From positions 1,255,825 to 1,319,824 of the forward strand of contig NZ_LN906597.1 of the NCBI RefSeq assembly GCF_001460935.1: 64,000 nt of DNA, given 5' to 3'. Below the pieces are notes generated by a model. That model was given only the letters and a program-made list of their open reading frames with translations. It was not told the DNA's origin and made no database searches. Position 1 is the stretch's first letter. Each line of letters begins with the position of its first letter. This document shows positions 57,333 through 64,000 of the stretch, piece by piece. The stretch comes from Candidatus Ichthyocystis hellenicum (GTDB lineage Bacteria > Pseudomonadota > Gammaproteobacteria > Burkholderiales > 2013Ark19i). The position numbers were made by a program, and so were the translations under genes.

Positions 57333-57361
57333 ATTTTACACCTATGTGAGTTATAGTAATG
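57333..57361 (-). promoter_or_regulatory. Right-array promoter-like block, copy 4
   Basis: On the minus strand: CATTAC, 17 bp, TAAAAT, with CATAGGTG before the -10. The plus-strand core is ATTTTACACCTAT. It lies 92 bp upstream of the chosen start at 57241, farther than in the other genes, and only 11 bp before the alternative start at 57322. Confidence 0.5.
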
Positions 57362-57402
57362 TGAGTTATAGTATATAGTAGAAGTGAATTTTTTTAAATT
57401 GC

Positions 57403-57432
57403 GTCACTGATGACAAAGTCACTGATGACAAA
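57403..57432. repeat. Two tandem 15-bp units
   Basis: GTCACTGATGACAAA occurs twice in a row in non-coding DNA between right-array genes. Each unit contains the short inverted repeat GTCA-CTGA-TGAC. No function is evident. Confidence 0.85.
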
Positions 57433-57607
57433 AAATGACATTGCAATAATTACTGGACATAATCGCAATGATTTTTAATTGTGTATGATTTTATGGGTGT
57501 TGCAATTAACATTGATTAGTATTTTCGTAGTGCTTAATTAACTATTTTTTCAGTCCTAGTTTTATCATTACTTTAATTGGTACAGTTTATCTAAACATGA
57601 GGTTAAA

Positions 57608-59842
57608 TTAAGAGGGAAGGTTATACATATCTGATAATAAGTATCTAGATAGTAATTCCGCTGTAAATTTACCCGGAAAAAACAAATTTTCTTCATGTAA
57701 CATAGGGGATGCCTTTACATTACTTAGTAATATTGGGAACAAATTATTTATTAAATTTAAATTATATTCAAAATTGTTATTTGAGATTATATTAGAGTTG
57801 GCAAATAATATTGCCTTCCTTATCAAGGATTTGGTTACATACACACCATGTATATTAGAAAATAAACCGCTTATGATCTCATTTTGTTTAAACTTTTTAA
57901 GTTTATGAATAATGATGTTTGGTAAATTGGATACCGTATCCATAATTAATAATTTAATTTTATAGCAAAGTTTGCATCTCTTTTTAAGACTTATTTTTAA
58001 ACGTTCAGTTGAGCTAAAAAAAATGTAGCTTTGAATAATATTTAAGAAATAACCATCTGGAATTACACGTATATTTTCTACAATTTCTTCGCATTTTTCA
58101 GTTAATTTTTCAAAAAAAGCGTTATTTAATATGCAATTAGATATCAAATTTGGAATGGGCACCACAGAAGTTATTGGTATATCTGTAGAGGTGATAATAT
58201 TGGCAATATATGGAGATATTTTATCTAAAACATATTTCCTAATATTTGAATAAGTTTGGTGAAGGTCAAGACATGACTTCGTAAGTCCCCTGGTCATAAT
58301 ACACGTAATTAATTCTTCAAATACACTACTTCTGAACAATCCATTTTTATCAATATCAATTTTTTTGATGGCCTCCTCATATATGTTTGATGTAAACTTT
58401 TGTGAATGTAGTTTAGTTCTAAAGTATGGTTTCAAATTAAATTCTCTTATTAACACACATTGTTCTAATTTTTGAGGTTTTGATCTATCTTGAGTAAAAG
58501 GTTTAAGCTTTTTATGAAATTTTGACGATATACCATACATATCTGATAATATATATTTAGATAACTTATCTGTCGTGTATTCACCTGGGTAAAAAATAAC
58601 TTCTTTATGAAATATACATGATACTCTTACTAGATTTGCTATTTTTCCAAGTAAGTCATTTAATAAATTTAAATTTTTACCAAGTTCTTCGTTTATAAAT
58701 TTGTTTTCATTGGAATTAAGAAATAAGTTTATCTTCTTTATAAATGAATTGGATATTAGTATCCCATGCACGTTAGAAAAAAAAGCATTCACAATAACGT
58801 CTTGATCAATATTTTTGATTACATAAGTAATACTGTCTGGTAAGTTATATATCGTATCTGCAATTAACTCTTTTAATTTAGGTAAAAATTTGTCTTTTTT
58901 GGGAAAAAGTGTAATCTTGTGATTTGTTGAATTAAAAGGTGTATCAAGACTGAAAACAATGCGATATTGAAATACATGCGGTATGTTGCTGTCTGGGCTT
59001 GCTTGTATATTTTTTGCAATTTTTTCGCAATTCTCTCGCAGTTTTTTAAAAAAATGTTGATTTGATATGCAACTTAATCTTAAATCTGAAATAGACATTC
59101 CCGGAGTTGTTAATATATCTGTGTTAATTATGTCATCATTAAGTATTGGGGCAAGATTAACTAAAGCATATTTGCGCACATTACAATAAGTTTGAGATAG
59201 ATCTGGAGAGTATTTTGCGAAGTCTATTATTTCGAGAGCTTTACCTATTTCTTCTAATACGAAGTTTTTAAATAATTTTTTATCATCAATATCAATTTTT
59301 TTAATGGCATCTATGTATATATTTGAATTGATTTTTACGCGATGTAGATTATTGGGACGGTATATTTTTAATCTTAGTTCCTTTTTTGCTACTGGCGGCA
59401 TCGGTATTTTAGGAGTAGTTGAATGTGAATGATTTCGTGTTGTTTGTTCGATGCGTTTCAGATTTGGGGTTGTTATTATTTTTTCTGTAAAACAAGTAGA
59501 TGGCGACATGAAATTATTTTCAGTATCATTTATTTTTTTAGGGGCTATTATTTTGTGGTTTGGTAGTGCTGAGAGTGAGTCATCTGGTTTAGTTAATTTA
59601 AATATATCAGGAAGTAGTAATTTTTCTTCATAGTTATCGATTTGACATAATTCACCATGATCACGAAAATTTAAGAAATTGCAGAATGATTCACATTTTG
59701 GTGGAACGCTTATGCGATGATCAAGACATGGATTCTCATTTGCGCATAGGACTCCTTGATCTTGACAAGACCCGCACTCAGCAGCACTGTGATCATCAAC
59801 GTTATCTACAGTAAAATTACTGTTCGAATTATATGGATGCAT
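57608..59842 (-). CDS. Two-module repeat protein (right array)
   Basis: The product is 744 aa from the ATG at 59842 (MHPYNSNSNFTVDN). The frame opens at 59872, but the internal ATG follows TTTAGG at the same spacing as in the neighbours and gives the family-type start. The N-terminus has FLNFRDHGELCQ and EEKLLLPDIFKLTK (residues 66-95). Modules start near residues 171 and 484. In module 2 the usual ITPGMSISD core is altered to ITSVVPIPN, the clearest decay of this core in the window. The protein ends at LLSDMYNLPS, where three-module members continue. No third module or remnant follows in the 366 bp beyond. Function unknown. Confidence 0.88.
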   Translation of the reverse strand: MHPYNSNSNFTVDNVDDHSAAECGSCQDQGVLCANENPCLDHRISVPPKCESFCNFLNFRDHGELCQIDNYEEKLLLPDIFKLTKPDDSLSALPNHKIIAPKKINDTENNFMSPSTCFTEKIITTPNLKRIEQTTRNHSHSTTPKIPMPPVAKKELRLKIYRPNNLHRVKINSNIYIDAIKKIDIDDKKLFKNFVLEEIGKALEIIDFAKYSPDLSQTYCNVRKYALVNLAPILNDDIINTDILTTPGMSISDLRLSCISNQHFFKKLRENCEKIAKNIQASPDSNIPHVFQYRIVFSLDTPFNSTNHKITLFPKKDKFLPKLKELIADTIYNLPDSITYVIKNIDQDVIVNAFFSNVHGILISNSFIKKINLFLNSNENKFINEELGKNLNLLNDLLGKIANLVRVSCIFHKEVIFYPGEYTTDKLSKYILSDMYGISSKFHKKLKPFTQDRSKPQKLEQCVLIREFNLKPYFRTKLHSQKFTSNIYEEAIKKIDIDKNGLFRSSVFEELITCIMTRGLTKSCLDLHQTYSNIRKYVLDKISPYIANIITSTDIPITSVVPIPNLISNCILNNAFFEKLTEKCEEIVENIRVIPDGYFLNIIQSYIFFSSTERLKISLKKRCKLCYKIKLLIMDTVSNLPNIIIHKLKKFKQNEIISGLFSNIHGVYVTKSLIRKAILFANSNIISNNNFEYNLNLINNLFPILLSNVKASPMLHEENLFFPGKFTAELLSRYLLSDMYNLPS

Positions 59843-59880
59843 ATAATGCCTAAAGGAGAACAAGTTTCTCATAACAAAAC

Positions 59881-59909
59881 ATTGTACACTGATATTAATT
59901 TTAGTAAAA
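59881..59909 (-). promoter_or_regulatory. Right-array promoter-like block, copy 5
   Basis: On the minus strand: TTTTAC, exactly 17 bp, TACAAT, with CAGTG before the -10. Hexamers and spacing are identical to those at 48962-48990, and both are preceded by AAATTTATTT. It lies 39 bp upstream of the ATG at 59842. Confidence 0.6.
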
Positions 59910-60343
59910 ATAAATTTTTTGAAATCATATAGCCAACTACAGAATTTGACATGCTAATATTTTAGTTCTTAAATATTTCAGCTGTACTATATTGTAAATG
60001 TTTCTTTTATTTTTCTAATTAACAAGTTTTGCTCTGTTGCTATTAAGTTTAATCTCTCCATTATTTTTATCCGCATCACCCTTGTTTTTTTAAACGCATG
60101 TGATACTACATCATATTAAATATATATTGCCACCGTAATTTTAATTGTGAATGGAATGATGACTTTAGTTCAAAATTTGATCTGCTAAATAATCATTGAT
60201 TGGATATACAAAGGCATATCAATTCATGTATAATTGTGCTGTAAGTAAGTTTTATTTTTGCTTCTTTTTCAACAAATGGCAGGATGTAACGTCTGTACCA
60301 CGAGATGGTTAATGCAGGCCTTTATTTTTTACTGAAAATTACT

Positions 60344-60367
60344 TTCACTTTACTGTAGTAAAGTGAA
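60344..60367 (-). terminator. Perfect hairpin downstream of a right-array gene
   Basis: TTCACTTTAC pairs with GTAAAGTGAA around TGTA. It lies about 205 bp past the stop of the gene at 60573. The minus strand then reads GTAATTTTC, so it could be a distant, weak terminator; it could equally be an operator or a relic of a mobile element. Confidence 0.35.
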
Positions 60368-60572
60368 TTTTGATCTCTTGTATAATTAATATTAAAAACT
60401 GTCAATTGTGCTTGATGGGTTAGATTACTCTAATTCATTAGATTTAAATACATAGTAATAATCTTGATTATTACTTGCTTGTAGATATTCATAAAATACC
60501 TATTAGCTGCATTAATATGGTTTCCGCTAATCTTAGTGTGCTATGGAGTTTTATTTAAATATAAAAAAAATT

Positions 60573-63500
60573 CTAATTCTTATTTCCCATTTTTGACTTA
60601 TATGATTTAAAACATAAATTGTTGTATGATTTTATAGTTATTTCAATTAGGTTTGACCCAAGTTTATTCAGTAAATCATTCCTTGCTTTTTTATCAGCGG
60701 TTTCGATTTTATCATTACGCATAATCATAATTGGATCAGCTAGTTTATCTTTAAGGGCAAGTAATTCTACTCTTACTAATTTTCTTATATACTTGTAGGT
60801 AGATAATTTTTCACAAACTATGTAGCTATTAATGATTCCACGCATACTATTTGCTCCTACACTATTTTTTTTGCCAATTTCATTAATCATATCTAGGGAA
60901 ATTTTATTTACTAATTCTATTAATAAATGGTCATTAGCTATTTTTTTAGGGACGTAATCAAATAGTGATTTAGCTTTCAGTAATGATTCATTATCAACAT
61001 AAATATCATAAAAATGGGAGAAACATCCTTCTACAAGCTTAGATCCTGGTATTAATTTAATCGCATTTACAATTAGTTCCGGTGCATTTGAAATGTTTAT
61101 AATTAATAAATTTTTTATTTCATTAATAAATACAATTCGTCTTTTTTTTCTCATTTCCATTACTTTGGGTATGTCTGTTTCTAAATGAATATAGTACTGC
61201 ATAAGTTCAATCAATGTATCGTCACTGCCGTTTTTAATACGATTTGTAACTTCAGTGCAAAATTTACGCAGTTTATAGAAAAATTTTTCGTTTGATATAT
61301 AAGCTAATCTTAATTCATCTACAGTCATACCATGAGTAGGTTTTACTTTTTCTTTTATTTCTTCTTCAGTTTCTTTCAGGAAAAGGTGAAACGTTCCCAA
61401 AATATAGTTTTTAATACGATCATATGTTACAGAAAGGTCTATATTAATTTTTCCTTTTTTGCTAATATGTTCTTTTACTAAATTATAATTCTTGATTTTA
61501 TCTATGAAATAACTTTCAAAATTTCCTTTATCAATATTAATCATTGACAAGGCCAATTCATATATATTTAAAGATGTTATAAGGGCAGGGCTCCACTTAG
61601 ATTTCTTTTGTGGAATAAGCATTGTTTTTCTTAATAATGATGATTTCATGCCATTGTAAGCGTTGGTTACACTACCTTTTTCATAATCACTAACTAGTAT
61701 GTCATCCTTAATGTTTTTCTGTGGTTTGAGTTTTGTATTAAATTTAAATGGGATCTCATACATATCTAGTAATAAGTATTTAGATAGTAGTTTTGCTGTA
61801 TATTCGCCTGGATAAAATATTTGTCCCTTATGTAACATAGGTGATGTTTTTACTTGATTTAATAATTTTGTAAGTAAATTATTTAGTAAATCTATATTAG
61901 CAATTGGATCATTATTAGGAAGTTTGTTAGAATTAAAAAACAAGTTTAGGTTCTTTATGAACGATTTGAGTACATATATGCCGTGTATTTTTAAAAATAA
62001 GCCATTTATGAGTTCACTTTGTTTGAACTTTTTAAGTTCATTAATAATTTTGTTTGGCAAATTATATATTGTGTCCATAATTAATAATTTTACTTCTGAG
62101 CAAAATTTTTTTCTTTTGTTTCTTTTACGAGCAACTGCTAAGCGTTCATTTGCACTAAAATAAATATTGCTTTGGATTATATTTAAGAAATAATCATCCG
62201 GAATTACATTTATACTTTCTATAATTTTTTTACATCTCTTACTTAGCCTTTCAAAAAAAATATTATTTGATAAGCAGTTATTTTTTATGTCTGATAAATG
62301 TAATCCAGGAGTTATACATATACATGTAGTAGTCATGATGTCACTAATATAAGGAGAAACTTTATTCAAAAGATATTTGCTAATGTTAGAATAAGTTTGA
62401 GAGAGGTTAAGAGATGATTTTGTAAGCCCCCTTATTGTAATGTACCTACCTATTTTCTCCAATACACTATTCTTAAATATTTCATTACTATCAATATCTA
62501 TTTTTTTAATTGCATCTTCATATATGCTTGATCTAAACTCTGTAGAGCATAAGTTTATTCTACGATACGGTTTTATATTAAATTCTTTTGTTATTGAGTA
62601 TTGCTCTGGCTTACTAGCATTTTTTATGTCTGATGTTGTTGCAGTTTGTTCGTTATTATAACTGTTGCTAATTTCTGTTTTTTCATTTTTTATATCAATT
62701 ATTTCTGATGGTGTAGTACATGTTTCACTTATTGGGTGTGACTCGGGTATTTGTGGTTCTTTTTTCATCGGCGTATCAGCTATTGGACATTTTGTATAAT
62801 TGTGATCTAATCTAATGCTATCCATTAATTCTTGATATTTTGACATATCTTTAGCAGGCAGTTTAAGTTTTTTATGAAATTTGGAAGATATACCATACAT
62901 GTCTGACAATAGGTATTTAGATAACTGCTCTGTCGTGGATTCGTTTGGTGAAAAAACTCCTTCATGAAATATACAAGATTCTCTCACTATATTTCCTATT
63001 TTTTCAAGTAAGTCGTTTAATGAATTTAAATTATCATAAAATCTTTCGTTTACAAATTTATTTTTATTATAATTAAAGAATATGCTTAAATTTTTTATCG
63101 ATGATTTTGCTACCAGTACACCATGAATGTTTGAAAACAAAGCATTCACAATATTGTTTTGGTCAAATTTTTCAATTTCACAAATAATACTGTTTGGCAA
63201 TTTAGATATAGTATCTATAATTAATTCCTTCAATTTTGAGAGATTTTTATATTTTGGGGCATGTAACTTAATCTTAGTTGAATTTGAAGAATTGTTAAGA
63301 TGGAAAATAATATGCCATTGAAACACATGGGATAAATAATTATCCGGAGTTAACTGTAAGTCTTTTACGATTTTTTCACAATTCTCTCGTAGTTTTTTAA
63401 AAAAACTATTATTTGATATACAATTAGATCTTAAATCTGAAAGAGACATTCCAGGAGTTATAGTTATATCTAAATCAATTGTATCTTCATTGAGTAATGA

Positions 63501-64000
63501 AGAAATCTTCTCTAATGCATATTTACGTATGTTTGAATAAGTTGGGGAAAGGTCAATAGACGATTTTAATAAACGTCTTCTTTTAATAATTTTTACCATT
63601 TTTTCTAATACACTGTCCTTAAATAGTCCGTTACTATCAATATCTATTTTTTTAATAGCATCTCTATATATTATTCTTGAGTTTATTTTTGTATGCCACA
63701 AACTGCTGCGAGTATATGAGTTTAGGTTTATATTTTTTTTAATTTCATTTTTATTATCTATGCTTTGTTTAAGGTTTACTCTTTTTGTGGTCGATTCTAT
63801 TGAGGGTGGATCATCTTCAACCAATGCGCGTTTTATTGCGCGATATGTAGATGGTTTCGTGGTTTCAAAAGTGTCTATTGGATTGGATAAATTAGATTTA
63901 TCTAATCTAGTCAATTTAAATATATCAGGAGGAAGTAATTTTTCTTGATAAGTGTCATCTTGACATAATTCACCTTTGTTTATATAACCGAAGCCTTGAT
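60573..64000 (-). CDS. Three-module repeat protein (right array), 5' end outside the window
   Basis: The frame is open from the stop at 60573 to the right edge, giving at least 1141 residues, and the start codon is outside. The first codons read QGFGYINKGELCQ and then QEKLLPPDIFKLTR, matching the N-terminal motif that lies at residues 60-95 of the neighbours. About 55-65 residues are therefore probably missing. Three modules are present, opening near 63680 (IIYRDAIKKIDID), 62530 (SIYEDAIKKIDID) and 61572 (NIYELALSMINID, the C-terminal type). The end is basic (KSYKSKMGNKN), like those of the other three-module genes. A frame beginning with TTG at 63914 would start inside the motif and is not credible. 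Function unknown. Confidence 0.9.
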   Translation of the reverse strand, partial: QGFGYINKGELCQDDTYQEKLLPPDIFKLTRLDKSNLSNPIDTFETTKPSTYRAIKRALVEDDPPSIESTTKRVNLKQSIDNKNEIKKNINLNSYTRSSLWHTKINSRIIYRDAIKKIDIDSNGLFKDSVLEKMVKIIKRRRLLKSSIDLSPTYSNIRKYALEKISSLLNEDTIDLDITITPGMSLSDLRSNCISNNSFFKKLRENCEKIVKDLQLTPDNYLSHVFQWHIIFHLNNSSNSTKIKLHAPKYKNLSKLKELIIDTISKLPNSIICEIEKFDQNNIVNALFSNIHGVLVAKSSIKNLSIFFNYNKNKFVNERFYDNLNSLNDLLEKIGNIVRESCIFHEGVFSPNESTTEQLSKYLLSDMYGISSKFHKKLKLPAKDMSKYQELMDSIRLDHNYTKCPIADTPMKKEPQIPESHPISETCTTPSEIIDIKNEKTEISNSYNNEQTATTSDIKNASKPEQYSITKEFNIKPYRRINLCSTEFRSSIYEDAIKKIDIDSNEIFKNSVLEKIGRYITIRGLTKSSLNLSQTYSNISKYLLNKVSPYISDIMTTTCICITPGLHLSDIKNNCLSNNIFFERLSKRCKKIIESINVIPDDYFLNIIQSNIYFSANERLAVARKRNKRKKFCSEVKLLIMDTIYNLPNKIINELKKFKQSELINGLFLKIHGIYVLKSFIKNLNLFFNSNKLPNNDPIANIDLLNNLLTKLLNQVKTSPMLHKGQIFYPGEYTAKLLSKYLLLDMYEIPFKFNTKLKPQKNIKDDILVSDYEKGSVTNAYNGMKSSLLRKTMLIPQKKSKWSPALITSLNIYELALSMINIDKGNFESYFIDKIKNYNLVKEHISKKGKINIDLSVTYDRIKNYILGTFHLFLKETEEEIKEKVKPTHGMTVDELRLAYISNEKFFYKLRKFCTEVTNRIKNGSDDTLIELMQYYIHLETDIPKVMEMRKKRRIVFINEIKNLLIINISNAPELIVNAIKLIPGSKLVEGCFSHFYDIYVDNESLLKAKSLFDYVPKKIANDHLLIELVNKISLDMINEIGKKNSVGANSMRGIINSYIVCEKLSTYKYIRKLVRVELLALKDKLADPIMIMRNDKIETADKKARNDLLNKLGSNLIEITIKSYNNLCFKSYKSKMGNKN

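Larger units (their letters stand above)
57242..57607. other. Intergenic stretch with short direct repeats
   Basis: This holds the upstream region of the gene starting at 57241: promoter-like block at 57333-57361, ATGTGAGTTATAGTA repeated near 57344 and 57359, and a 15-bp direct repeat GTCACTGATGACAAA at 57403-57432. No gene is visible. Confidence 0.5.
59843..60572. other. Intergenic stretch between right-array genes
   Basis: The left end has the promoter-like block at 59881-59909. A perfect inverted repeat lies at 60344-60367. Apart from these, 730 bp of AT-rich DNA hold no gene that I can support. Confidence 0.5.

Noticed and set aside
1-64000. CRISPR array, insertion sequence or prophage
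   Set aside because: No regularly spaced short repeats with unique spacers, no transposase or integrase frames and no phage genes were seen. The repeats are all within or beside the family genes.

Overview
This window looks like a piece of a low-GC chromosome from a betaproteobacterium with an intracellular lifestyle. The middle holds a very conserved core locus: secG, tRNA-Leu(GAG), the fourteen complex I genes nuoA to nuoN, a DUF2818 membrane gene and a NUDIX ADP-ribose pyrophosphatase gene. That order is the one I know from Burkholderiales and their relatives. Both sides are filled with very long, AT-rich genes, all on the minus strand, that belong to one repeat-protein family I cannot match to any known domain. 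The combination of a reduced betaproteobacterial core and large tandem arrays of lineage-specific genes fits what I recall of the fish-gill epitheliocystis agents 'Candidatus Ichthyocystis'. That assignment is inference from memory, not a search result.

Layout. Positions 1-22880 (left array): one gene cut by the left edge (1-294) and four complete genes (1840, 1912, 1408 and 1783 aa). Positions 22881-24468: AT-rich, mostly non-coding DNA that ends in what may be the decayed tail of tpiA. Positions 24469-40246, plus strand: secG, tRNA-Leu, nuoABCDEFGHIJKLMN, DUF2818 gene and NUDIX gene, tightly packed with several overlaps. Positions 40291-40310: a hairpin terminator between convergent genes. 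Positions 40362-41483, minus strand: a serine-rich protein with two C-terminal membrane segments. Positions 41930-64000 (right array): five complete genes (1344, 816, 1231, 1326 and 744 aa) and a sixth cut by the right edge.

How the genes work together. The nuo products form the proton-pumping NADH:quinone oxidoreductase: NuoE, F and G are the NADH module, NuoB, C, D and I the quinone module, and NuoA, H, J, K, L, M and N the membrane arm. The array proteins share a module of about 300-350 residues that begins near a (S/N)IYxxAIxKIxID motif and has an ITPGMSISDIK core followed by CISNxxFF, then HGxYVTKSFIRN and LSPNxSTV motifs. Modules occur two, three or five times per protein, behind variable acidic, Ser/Asn-rich N-termini that carry their own short repeats. 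No signal peptide, membrane segment or catalytic motif is evident. A role as secreted, host-facing proteins is only a hypothesis.

The two arrays are distinct subfamilies with different upstream sequences. Left-array genes share an AT-rich element about 85-97 bp upstream of the start. Right-array genes share a promoter-like block containing ATTGTACACCTAT (plus-strand reading). The repeated flanks, the internal minisatellites and the different module numbers suggest growth by local duplication and recombination around a stable core operon.
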